Source of the DNA: Clostridiales bacterium
GTDB lineage: Bacteria > Bacillota > Clostridia > Lachnospirales > Lachnospiraceae
Assembly (NCBI GenBank): GCA_003343625.1
Contig: QAKV01000040.1
Coordinates: forward strand, 1-58,723
Direction of reading: 5' to 3'
DNA: 58,723 nt
In this document: piece after piece, positions 7,830 through 15,763 of the stretch
Position numbering within the stretch: position 1 is the first letter of the stretch
Layout of the letters: each line of letters begins with the position of its first letter
Translations under genes and position numbers: made by a program
Notes under the pieces: model-generated
What the model saw: only the letters and a program-made list of their open reading frames with translations
Told to the model about the DNA's origin: nothing
Databases searched by the model: none

Positions 7830-8999
7830 TCAGTCCTCGTCCCCTTCTTCCCGGTACGGATTATAGCGGGAAGTACCGACGAATACGGTGCTGACTTCCT
7901 CGCCATCCTGATAGGTGGTGAAATAGGTATCAGCGGACAGAGCGCCGGTCTGTTTCGCCCATAGTTTGAAAGAACGCCCGTTCAACTCCTGATTCCAGAC
8001 GACTACGTTGACCGTCAGCTGTTTGTCGCTGGTGTCGGTGTAAATGACAACCGGGGTATTGTAGTCGTTGCGGAATTTCAGATCTTTGGAGCCTGCTGCG
8101 ATGGCCGCGTCCAGACCCTTGGGAAGATAGGATACGGGCATGCTGTGGGCCTTTCGCTCCGTGACGGTGAGGCCCGCATTTTTCACCGCGTTGTAGACGG
8201 TGGAAGAGATCTGGCATACCCCTCCGCCCATGCCCGTGGTATGTACGCCGTTCGCATAGACTCCGGCCGGCTTATATCCGTTGGCCTTCGTGCGGGGCAG
8301 GATCGTATCGCTGACGGAAACCGTCTGGCCGGGCATGACGATCAGGTTGTTCAAGCGGGAAGCTCCCACTTCGATGTTGCTGCTGCGGTTGGCGCTGCTG
8401 GTTTTGAAGCTGGTGGTGCAACTGCCTGCCAGGACAAAATCCGGACTGGTGGTTACCGTGCTCTGATCCGTGACCGTGGTGAGCAGCTCCGGCGTCAGCT
8501 CCTGGGCGATGTCCGTGCAGACGCCGGTCAGAATCAGGTTTTCGATCGTATCAGCCAGCCACTGTGCCATCTGGGGGACCGCTTCCTGATGCTGCTGGCC
8601 GCTTTGGATGATATAGGAGCCGGAACCGTTGTCGAAGACCGGAGTGCCGGTTTGAGCCGTCATGACGGCCAGTTGTGCATTGATGGCGTCGAAGTAGGAA
8701 CGAAAGACCGCCAGATCCAGAAATTCCACCGCGATTTTGCCGTTTAGATTGGTCAGTCGGACGGGCACGTTTCGAAAGGCATCCATCCCCGTCACCCAGT
8801 CTGTTCCCTGATACGAAATCGTCACCTTATGGGTGAACCATTCCGGATCGATGTAGAGGGAGTCGCCAAATACCGTATCCACGCTCGGGGCGGGAAGAGC
8901 CTGGGGCGTCCAGATGTCTTTGGCCTGAGCCAATCCGGACGGGATCAAAAGAGCCACCGCCAGGATGAGAGCCAGCAGACAATTTCTATATTGTTTCAT
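7830..8999 (-). CDS. VanW-family exported protein
   Basis: A 389-residue protein with an N-terminal signal peptide (hydrophobic 8-22, likely cut after AQA at 26). The C-terminal half is a VanW domain: PRTKANGYKPA, then GMGGGVCQISSTVYNA (around 256-271), then SMPVSYLPKGLDA and DLKFRND. VanW domains occur in vancomycin-resistance clusters and in many cell-wall proteins, with no agreed biochemical role. AAGGAGG lies just upstream of the start. No van resistance genes are nearby, so a general envelope role is more likely than resistance. Confidence 0.9.
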   Translation of the reverse strand: MKQYRNCLLALILAVALLIPSGLAQAKDIWTPQALPAPSVDTVFGDSLYIDPEWFTHKVTISYQGTDWVTGMDAFRNVPVRLTNLNGKIAVEFLDLAVFRSYFDAINAQLAVMTAQTGTPVFDNGSGSYIIQSGQQHQEAVPQMAQWLADTIENLILTGVCTDIAQELTPELLTTVTDQSTVTTSPDFVLAGSCTTSFKTSSANRSSNIEVGASRLNNLIVMPGQTVSVSDTILPRTKANGYKPAGVYANGVHTTGMGGGVCQISSTVYNAVKNAGLTVTERKAHSMPVSYLPKGLDAAIAAGSKDLKFRNDYNTPVVIYTDTSDKQLTVNVVVWNQELNGRSFKLWAKQTGALSADTYFTTYQDGEEVSTVFVGTSRYNPYREEGDED

Positions 9000-9025
9000 G
9001 AGAATACCTCCTTTGCATGATATTT

Positions 9026-9054
9026 ACTCTACCATAGATAGATGAGAAAGCCAA
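9026..9054 (-). promoter_or_regulatory. Putative promoter of the VanW gene
   Basis: On the minus strand, TTGGCT (9049-9054) and TAGAGT (9026-9031) are separated by 17 bases, each matching the consensus at 4 of 6 positions. They lie just upstream of the VanW ribosome binding site. Confidence 0.4.
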
Positions 9055-9076
9055 CCAAATAGTTTGATAAAAATGA

Positions 9077-9120
9077 AAACCGGCAAAATATGACTTTTAA
9101 CTATCACTTTTTGCCGGTTT
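9077..9120 (-). terminator. Terminator of the dehydratase-activase gene
   Basis: A 12-bp perfect stem, AAACCGGCAAAA (9077-9088) with TTTTGCCGGTTT (9109-9120), lies just after the minus-strand stop codon at 9135. Read on the minus strand it is followed by T-rich sequence. Confidence 0.75.
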
Positions 9121-9134
9121 GATTTTGAAAAATA

Positions 9135-12100
9135 TTACATATTTGTTACTTTTTGGTTAAGATTCTTTTGGGCTGTGGACAACATCAGCTTGATGCGGTT
9201 GAGCTGATTGACCTCGCTGGCGCCCGGATCGTAATCGATGGCTACGATATTGGACTCGGGATAGCGGCGGCGCAGCTCCTTGATCACGCCCTTGCCCACA
9301 ACGTGGTTGGGCAGACAGCCGAAAGGCTGAGTGCAGACGATGTTGGGCACGTCGGAATGAATCAGCTCGACCATTTCGCCGGTCAGAAACCAGCCTTCTC
9401 CCGTCTGATTGCCGATGGAGACGATGGGCTCCGCATAGGAAGCCAGATCCCGGATGTGGGCGGGAGGATTGAAGTGCATGCTTTTTTCGAAGGCCTTTGC
9501 GGCCGCGGAACGTACCCGTTCCATGGCGAAGATGCCGAGCTTCGCCGCCAGGGCAGTCTTTTTGCTGGTGCCCAGGTGATCCGCCTTGTACAACTGATTG
9601 TAAAAACAGTAGAACATAAAGTCCAGAAGATCCGGAACTACGGCTTCCGCCCCTTCCGCTTCCAGAAGTTCCACTAGATGGTTGTTGGCTGCGGGAGCGA
9701 ACTTCACCAGAATTTCCCCGACGATGCCCACCCGGGGCTTTTTGATATCCAAAACCGGCACCTCATCGAAATCCCGGATGATCTGACGGCACATTTTCCG
9801 AAAAGTGAAGTAATTGGGCAGCTTTTTGCTGGAAACGAAGTCCTGGCACTTTTTCAGCCATTTCTGATGCAGGGCATCCACGGATCCTTTTACCTGTTCA
9901 TAGGGGCGCATCCGATAGACGCAACGCATGAAAATGTCGCCGAAAATCGCTCCGAATACGGCCCGGATCAACAGATCCGCGTCCAGATGGAAGCCCGGGT
10001 TGGTTTCGATGCCGGACATATTGATGGAAACCACGGGAACATATTCCATTCCCGCTTTTTCCAAAGCCCGGCGGATGAAGCCCACATAATTGGTGGCCCG
10101 GCATCCGCCTCCCGTCTGGGTCATGACGATGGCCACTTTGTGGGTGTCGTAATGACCGGATAAAAGAGCATCCATGATCTGCCCCACCACCAGAAGGGAA
10201 GGATAGCAGGCGTCGTTGTTGACATATTTCAATCCCGTGTCCACCGCCCGGCGGTTGTCGTTGGGCAGCACTTCGAAGTTGTAGCCGCAGGCCCGGAAGG
10301 CGGGCTCCAGGATTTCGAAATGAATGGGGGACATCTGCGGGCAGAGGATGGTATAGTCCTTGCGCATTTCTTCCGTGAACTGCACCTTGTGAATATTGGT
10401 GGGCGCGATCGTGCGCTGGGTCTGCTTTTTCTCCCGTACCCGGATGGCGGAGAGCAGGGAGCGGATCCGGATGCGGGCCGCGCCCAGGTTGTTTACCTCA
10501 TCGATCTTCAGACAGGTATAGATCTTGCCGGATCCGGACAGAATATCGTTGACCTGATCCGTGGTCACGGCATCCAGACCGCAGCCGAAGGAATTGAGCT
10601 GGATCAGATCCAGATCGTCCCGGGTGCGCACGAAAGTAGCGGCCGCGTACAGGCGGGAATGATACATCCACTGGTCGGAAACGATCAGCGGCCGATCCGG
10701 ACATCCCAGATGGGAAACGGAATCTTCGGTCAAAACGGCGAGGCCATAGGATGTGATCAACTCCGGAATCCCGTGGTTGATCTCCGGATCGATGTGATAC
10801 GGACGGCCTGCCAGCACGATTCCGCGCTTATGGTTTTCTTCCATCCAGGAGAGCACTTCCTCCCCTTTTTTCTTCATATCGTCCCGGGCGGCCTGCATCT
10901 CGGCCCAACCCGCCAGGGCGGCATCCTCCACCTCGTTTGCGGGGAGTTCGGAAAACTCCTTTTTCAGCTCCTGGGTCGCCACATCCAGACTGGCGAAAGA
11001 CAGGAACGGATTGCGGAACTTCACCTCGCCCCGTCCGATTTCCTCCACGTTGTTTTTGATGTTTTCGGAGTAGGAAGTGACGATGGGACAGTTGTAATGG
11101 TTGTTGGCGCCGGGCGTCTCGTTTCTCTCATAGAAGAGGGCGGGATAGAAGATGAAATCCACGCCCTGGCGGATCAGCCAGGATACGTGCCCGTGAGCCA
11201 GCTTGGCGGGATAGCATTCCGATTCGCTGGGAATGGATTCGATGCCCAGCTCGTAAATTTTCCGGTTGGAAGCGGGCGAAAGCACCACCTGATAGCCCAG
11301 ACTGGTGAAAAAGGTGAACCAGAAAGGGTAGTTCTCGTACATATTTAAAACCCGGGGGATCCCGACCCGGCCTCTGGGAGCTTTATCCGGCGTCAGCGGC
11401 TCATAGGAAAACAGCCTCTTTAACTTGTATTCGAACAGGTTGGGGACATTGCTGGGGTTTTTCGCCTTGCCCAGACCGCGTTCGCAGCGATTTCCGGAAA
11501 TATATTGTCTGCCGCCGGAAAACCGGTTGATGGTCAGACGGCAGCTGTTGGTGCAGCCTTTGCACTTGGCCATCGAGGTCTCGAACTCCAGCGAATTGAT
11601 TTTATCGATGGAGAGCATGGTGGTCTGATAGCCCGCGCTGTAATGTTCCCGGGCGATTAAGGCCGCGCCGAAGGCCCCCATGATGCCGGCAATATCCGGA
11701 CGGATGGCGTTGCAGCCCGCGATTTTTTCAAAACTGCGCAGTACCGCGTCATTGTAAAACGTTCCGCCCTGTACCACGATTTCCTTCCCCAGTTCGGAGG
11801 CATCGGAAACCTTGATGACCTTAAACAGCGCGTTTTTGATGACGGAATAGGCTAAACCGGCGGAAATATCCGAGACCGAAGCCCCTTCTTTCTGTGCCTG
11901 TTTGACTTTCGAATTCATGAAAACCGTGCAGCGGGTGCCCAGGTCGATGGGATGTTCTGCGAACAGCGCCGCTTTGGCGAAATCCTGCACGCTGTAATTC
12001 AAAGACCTGGCGAATGTCTCGATGAAGGAACCGCAGCCGGAGGAGCAGGCCTCGTTGAGCTGTACGCTGTCCACGGTCTGATTTTTAATTTTGATGCATT

Positions 12101-13403
12101 TCATATCCTGGCCGCCGATGTCCAGGATGCAGTCTACCTGAGGATTGAAAAACGCCGCTGCGTAATAATGTGCCACCGTTTCCACTTCTCCGTCATCCAG
12201 CAAAAAGGCGGCTTTCATCAGGGCTTCTCCGTATCCGGTGGAGCAGGAACGCACGATCTTCGCGCCTTTGGGAAGCCTGCGGTAGATGTCCTGAATGGCC
12301 AGAATGGCGGTCTTTAACGGGCTGCCGTTGTTGTTGGAATAGAAGGAATACAGCAGGGAGCCGTCTTCTCCCACCAGGGCCACCTTCGTGGTGGTGGATC
12401 CGGCGTCGATGCCCAGATAGCAGTTGCCGGTATAGGTTTCCAGGGGAGCGGTTTTCACGCAATGGCCGTCATGGCGTTTGCGGAATTCTTCATATTCTTC
12501 CCGGGAAGCGAAGAGGGGCTCCATCCGCTCCACTTCGAACTCCATTTTGATATTCGAAGACAGCTTTGCAACCATTTCCTTCATGGTAAAGGACACTTCG
12601 GACTTGGCGTTTAAAGCCGAACCGATGGCCGCGAACAGATGGGAATTGTCCGTGTCGATCACGTGTTCGTCATCCAACTTTAAGGTGCGGATGAACGCCG
12701 CCCGCAGCTCGGAAAGAAAATGCAGGGGACCGCCCAGGAAAGCCACATGGCCCCGGATGGGTTTCCCGCAGGCCAGACCGCTGATGGTCTGGTTGACCAC
12801 CGCCTGAAAGATGGAAGCGGACAGGTCTTCCTTGGTGGCGCCCTCGTTGATCAGAGGCTGGATATCGGATTTTGCGAAGACGCCGCACCGGGCCGCAATG
12901 GTGTATAGAGAACGGTAATTTTTGGCGTATTCGTTCAGCCCTGCGGCGTCCGTCTGGATCAGGGACGCCATTTGATCGATGAAGGAACCCGTGCCGCCGG
13001 CGCAGATCCCGTTCATCCGCTGTTCCACGTTACCGTTTTCGAAATAGATGATTTTCGCATCTTCCCCGCCCAGTTCGATGGCGACGTCCGTCTTGGGGGC
13101 CAGTTCCTGCAAGGCGGTGGCCACGGAAATTACCTCCTGGACGAAGGGTACGCCGAGATGATTTGCCAGCGTCAGCCCGCCGGAACCGGTAATCATGGGA
13201 TGAAGTGTCAGGTTTCCGAGCTTTTCATAAGCGTCTGAAAGAAGGCCGGACAGGGTTTCACGGATATTGGCGAAATGGCGCCTGTAATCGGAAAACAGAA
13301 TCCGGTGCTCTTCGTCCAGAACCGCGATTTTTACCGTGGTGGATCCGATGTCGATCCCCAGGGTGTAAAACGTATGTTTCTCCTGATTGGAGGTCTGATT
13401 CAT
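9135..13403 (-). CDS. Giant double-domain 2-hydroxyacyl-CoA dehydratase activase
   Basis: A 1,422-residue fusion of the BadF/BadG/HgdC ATPase family. Domain 1 (about 14-270) has [10 protein letters not shown] and the cluster cysteines GIC134AGGTGSF and RC173GVFAKSD. Domain 2 (about 328-590) repeats the plan: [13 protein letters not shown]453SSGCGSF and TRC492TVF. A further cysteine group, CKGCTNSC (614-621), follows. The rest resembles DUF2229 and a dehydratase-subunit-like region. In the family, a dimer holds one [4Fe-4S] cluster and uses ATP to inject an electron into a dehydratase. No separate dehydratase genes are adjacent, so the partner and substrate are unknown. It has its own promoter and terminator. 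Confidence 0.92.
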   Translation of the reverse strand: MNQTSNQEKHTFYTLGIDIGSTTVKIAVLDEEHRILFSDYRRHFANIRETLSGLLSDAYEKLGNLTLHPMITGSGGLTLANHLGVPFVQEVISVATALQELAPKTDVAIELGGEDAKIIYFENGNVEQRMNGICAGGTGSFIDQMASLIQTDAAGLNEYAKNYRSLYTIAARCGVFAKSDIQPLINEGATKEDLSASIFQAVVNQTISGLACGKPIRGHVAFLGGPLHFLSELRAAFIRTLKLDDEHVIDTDNSHLFAAIGSALNAKSEVSFTMKEMVAKLSSNIKMEFEVERMEPLFASREEYEEFRKRHDGHCVKTAPLETYTGNCYLGIDAGSTTTKVALVGEDGSLLYSFYSNNNGSPLKTAILAIQDIYRRLPKGAKIVRSCSTGYGEALMKAAFLLDDGEVETVAHYYAAAFFNPQVDCILDIGGQDMKCIKIKNQTVDSVQLNEACSSGCGSFIETFARSLNYSVQDFAKAALFAEHPIDLGTRCTVFMNSKVKQAQKEGASVSDISAGLAYSVIKNALFKVIKVSDASELGKEIVVQGGTFYNDAVLRSFEKIAGCNAIRPDIAGIMGAFGAALIAREHYSAGYQTTMLSIDKINSLEFETSMAKCKGCTNSCRLTINRFSGGRQYISGNRCERGLGKAKNPSNVPNLFEYKLKRLFSYEPLTPDKAPRGRVGIPRVLNMYENYPFWFTFFTSLGYQVVLSPASNRKIYELGIESIPSESECYPAKLAHGHVSWLIRQGVDFIFYPALFYERNETPGANNHYNCPIVTSYSENIKNNVEEIGRGEVKFRNPFLSFASLDVATQELKKEFSELPANEVEDAALAGWAEMQAARDDMKKKGEEVLSWMEENHKRGIVLAGRPYHIDPEINHGIPELITSYGLAVLTEDSVSHLGCPDRPLIVSDQWMYHSRLYAAATFVRTRDDLDLIQLNSFGCGLDAVTTDQVNDILSGSGKIYTCLKIDEVNNLGAARIRIRSLLSAIRVREKKQTQRTIAPTNIHKVQFTEEMRKDYTILCPQMSPIHFEILEPAFRACGYNFEVLPNDNRRAVDTGLKYVNNDACYPSLLVVGQIMDALLSGHYDTHKVAIVMTQTGGGCRATNYVGFIRRALEKAGMEYVPVVSINMSGIETNPGFHLDADLLIRAVFGAIFGDIFMRCVYRMRPYEQVKGSVDALHQKWLKKCQDFVSSKKLPNYFTFRKMCRQIIRDFDEVPVLDIKKPRVGIVGEILVKFAPAANNHLVELLEAEGAEAVVPDLLDFMFYCFYNQLYKADHLGTSKKTALAAKLGIFAMERVRSAAAKAFEKSMHFNPPAHIRDLASYAEPIVSIGNQTGEGWFLTGEMVELIHSDVPNIVCTQPFGCLPNHVVGKGVIKELRRRYPESNIVAIDYDPGASEVNQLNRIKLMLSTAQKNLNQKVTNM

Positions 13404-13459
13404 AAACTATCACTCTTTCTTCCTATTATTATGCGTCATGTCTGCTTTTTAACTTCAAC

Positions 13460-13488
13460 ATTATACGACAGGATTTTTCCATATGCAA
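13460..13488 (-). promoter_or_regulatory. Promoter of the dehydratase-activase gene
   Basis: On the minus strand, TTGCAT (13483-13488), a 17-base spacer and a perfect TATAAT (13460-13465) lie about 57 bases upstream of the start codon. Confidence 0.7.
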
Positions 13489-13562
13489 CGAAAGAAGCGT
13501 TAAAAATGTGTTAAAGTTTCACCACGGAAATCTTAAATGAGTATAAAAAACTTCCGCCTACG

Positions 13563-13591
13563 TTGCCTTTTATCCATCCGAATGGTAAAAT
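13563..13591 (+). promoter_or_regulatory. Promoter of the rhomboid-like/sigma-like operon
   Basis: TTGCCT (13563-13568), a 17-base spacer and TAAAAT (13586-13591) point rightwards, divergent from the activase promoter. The start codon is at 13660. Confidence 0.6.
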
Positions 13592-13659
13592 AGAACAGAA
13601 TACCCTCAAGGGGCAAATTTTTATGCGTTCAAACGCTGAGAGAAGGGAATGTTTCATCG

Positions 13660-14559
13660 ATGAACAGGCGAAATAATCTGAAGTGGAAACTGCAGAGATA
13701 TGCGATACCGAACCTGACGCTGTATCTGATCATCTGCTACGGAATCGGCTATGTGCTGCAACTGGTGGCGCCGACCATCGTTTCCTGGCTGCTGCTGGAT
13801 CCGTTTCTGATCCTGCGGGGGCAGATCTGGCGGCTGGTGACCTGGGTGCTGATCCCGCCGGAGAATTCCAACATCTTTTTTGTGCTGATCATGCTGTATT
13901 TGTACTATTCGCTGGGCAACCTGCTGGAGCGCATCTGGGGAACCTGGAAATACAACGTCTATCTGTTTTCGGGAATGCTGTTCACAATCCTGGGCGCTTT
14001 TGTCCTCTGCCTTTACTGCGCGGTTATGGGGGCGGAGCCGGTGAGCGTGTCCGGTTATACGATTCAGGGCCTTTACTGGCTGCGAAATGACTCCACGGTC
14101 TACTTCGGGATGTTCTCCACCTATTATGTCAACATGTCGATTTTTTTGGCGTGTGCGGCCAGCATTCCGGACGTGCAGGTGCTTTTGATGTTCATCTTCC
14201 CCATCAAGGTGAAATGGCTGGGGATTTTATACGGCATAATGCTGGTGGTGAGCTGCATTCAGGGCGGACTGGTCACATGGATTGTGGTCGGATTTTCCCT
14301 GCTCAATTTCCTGGTGTATTTCATCCGTTCTAAGGGAAGGATGCATTTAAACCCCGGTCAGGTGAAAATGCGGCATGAGTTCAGGCAGAAAATGCGGGCG
14401 TCAGAGCACGAATCCCGCGGTATCACCCGGCATAAATGCGCGGTTTGCGGGCGGACGGAGCTGGACGGGGATGACCTGGAGTTCCGATTCTGTTCCAAAT
14501 GCAACGGGAACTATGAATATTGCCAGTATCATCTGTTCACCCATGAGCATGTGAAATAA
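13660..14559 (+). CDS. Rhomboid-like membrane protein with C-terminal zinc ribbon
   Basis: A 299-residue integral membrane protein with about six hydrophobic segments between residues 17 and 225. GQIWRLVTWVLIPP and the following LYYSLGNLLERIWG resemble the rhomboid/derlin fold. The GxSG catalytic serine motif of active rhomboid proteases is not visible; the corresponding loop reads YFGMFSTYYVNMS. The soluble tail has two Cys pairs (CAVCGRTE and CSKC) with a following HLFTHEH, suggesting a zinc ribbon. It is therefore likely a non-proteolytic pseudo-rhomboid, though that is inference. AAGGGAA precedes the ATG. A sigma-like gene follows by 20 bases. Confidence 0.75.
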   Translation: MNRRNNLKWKLQRYAIPNLTLYLIICYGIGYVLQLVAPTIVSWLLLDPFLILRGQIWRLVTWVLIPPENSNIFFVLIMLYLYYSLGNLLERIWGTWKYNVYLFSGMLFTILGAFVLCLYCAVMGAEPVSVSGYTIQGLYWLRNDSTVYFGMFSTYYVNMSIFLACAASIPDVQVLLMFIFPIKVKWLGILYGIMLVVSCIQGGLVTWIVVGFSLLNFLVYFIRSKGRMHLNPGQVKMRHEFRQKMRASEHESRGITRHKCAVCGRTELDGDDLEFRFCSKCNGNYEYCQYHLFTHEHVK

Positions 14560-14578
14560 GACGGGAAGGAACGGTAAA

Positions 14579-15325
14579 ATGAGGGAAGAACTTAAATTTG
14601 CCAAAGCGTTGGAAGAAATCTGTGTCCTGGCCGGGCAGCAGGGTAATGTGGTTCGGGAAGAACAGGTGAAGGAGCATATGCGGGCTGCGGGGATCAGCCT
14701 TGGAGATTCCCAGCTCGCGCTGATCTATGACTATCTGAAATCCAGGAAAATCGGCATTGGGGAACCGGCGGATCCCTTCGATTATCTGACTCCGGACGAG
14801 GCCGATTATCTGGAAGCATACCTGAAGGAAACGGAGACGCTGGCGGATATTTCCGATGGGGAAAAAGAGGCCATTGCCCTGTCTGCCATGGCCCGGGACC
14901 CGGATGCAAAACGGCGGCTGATCGAGATCTTCCTGCCCCAGGTGGCCCAGATCGCCAAACTCTATGCGGGTCAGGGCGTTTATCTGGAGGATCTCATCGG
15001 GGAGGGAAATGTGGCTCTGACTATGGCGGTGGAGATGCTGGACTGCGCGGAGAACGCCCAGGCCGCTTTCGGGAGCATCGCCAGCATGATCATGGAGGCC
15101 ATGGAAACGTATATCGCCGAGAGCGCTTCCCAGAAAAGGACCGGGGATCGGCTGGCCCAAAAGGCCAACGACGTGCTGGAAAAGGCCCGGGAGCTGGCGG
15201 AAGAACTGGGACGTAAGGTAACGGTTCGGGAACTTGCGGAAGAGAGCGGATTGTCGGAAGAGCGGATCCGGGAGGCGATCCGGATCACCGCAGACAACAT
15301 CGATTATCTGGATGCGAAGGGATGA
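14579..15325 (+). CDS. Sigma-70-like protein lacking region 4
   Basis: A 248-residue protein. Residues about 115-165 resemble sigma-70 region 2 (FLPQVAQIAKLYAG, then LEDLIGEGNVALTMA). Residues about 195-245 resemble region 3 (RKVTVRELAEESGLSEERIREAI). The N-terminal 60 residues look like a small helical region 1.1-type domain. No region 4 helix-turn-helix for -35 binding is present because the gene ends after region 3. It may be an unusual sigma factor, a regulator that binds RNA polymerase, or a degraded copy. It overlaps the next frame by 4 bases if the upstream start is used. Confidence 0.7.
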   Translation: MREELKFAKALEEICVLAGQQGNVVREEQVKEHMRAAGISLGDSQLALIYDYLKSRKIGIGEPADPFDYLTPDEADYLEAYLKETETLADISDGEKEAIALSAMARDPDAKRRLIEIFLPQVAQIAKLYAGQGVYLEDLIGEGNVALTMAVEMLDCAENAQAAFGSIASMIMEAMETYIAESASQKRTGDRLAQKANDVLEKARELAEELGRKVTVRELAEESGLSEERIREAIRITADNIDYLDAKG

Positions 15326-15330
15326 GAACG

Positions 15331-15747
15331 ATGGCGGAAAATCGCGATTTTAAATATGTATTGCAGGATTTCGGCAATCTTTATATCGGAGCGCGCTTCA
15401 CCTACGGGGAAATGCTGGAAAACGAGGATATCCCCTTTAAATGGCGTGCGATCGTCAGACACTATCTGCTAAAAGAGGTGAATCCCGATACCACCATGGA
15501 AAACCACATTTTTTTCATGACGGAACGGGATTTTTCCTACGAAACCTTCCGGGAGCTGAAGGCGAAATTTAAGATGAGCGTCTGGATCCCGCCGGACGGA
15601 AAACGGCACAGGAACGGGCGTTATGAGAGCCGGGAATATAAAATAGAAGAGATCGTAAAGAGCGAAGAGCTGCACCGGCAGATGGACAGCATTATCGTGG
15701 AAGAACTCCATCTGACGAAGCTGGCGCTGATGACCTTCGCGGTCTGA
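15331..15747 (+). CDS. Conserved-looking hypothetical protein
   Basis: A 138-residue acidic/basic mixed soluble protein that I do not recognise. It has no signal peptide, membrane segment or known motif; aromatic-rich blocks (DFGNLYIGARFTYGEML, HIFFMTERDFSYETF) suggest a compact fold. ATG 15331 is preferred because GAAGGG (15316-15321) is nine bases upstream. An ATG at 15322 would overlap the previous stop as ATGA. Being between a sigma-like gene and a protease gene in a tight run suggests cotranscription but gives no function. Confidence 0.7.
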   Translation: MAENRDFKYVLQDFGNLYIGARFTYGEMLENEDIPFKWRAIVRHYLLKEVNPDTTMENHIFFMTERDFSYETFRELKAKFKMSVWIPPDGKRHRNGRYESREYKIEEIVKSEELHRQMDSIIVEELHLTKLALMTFAV

Positions 15748-15763
15748 AAGTGAGGAGAAAACA

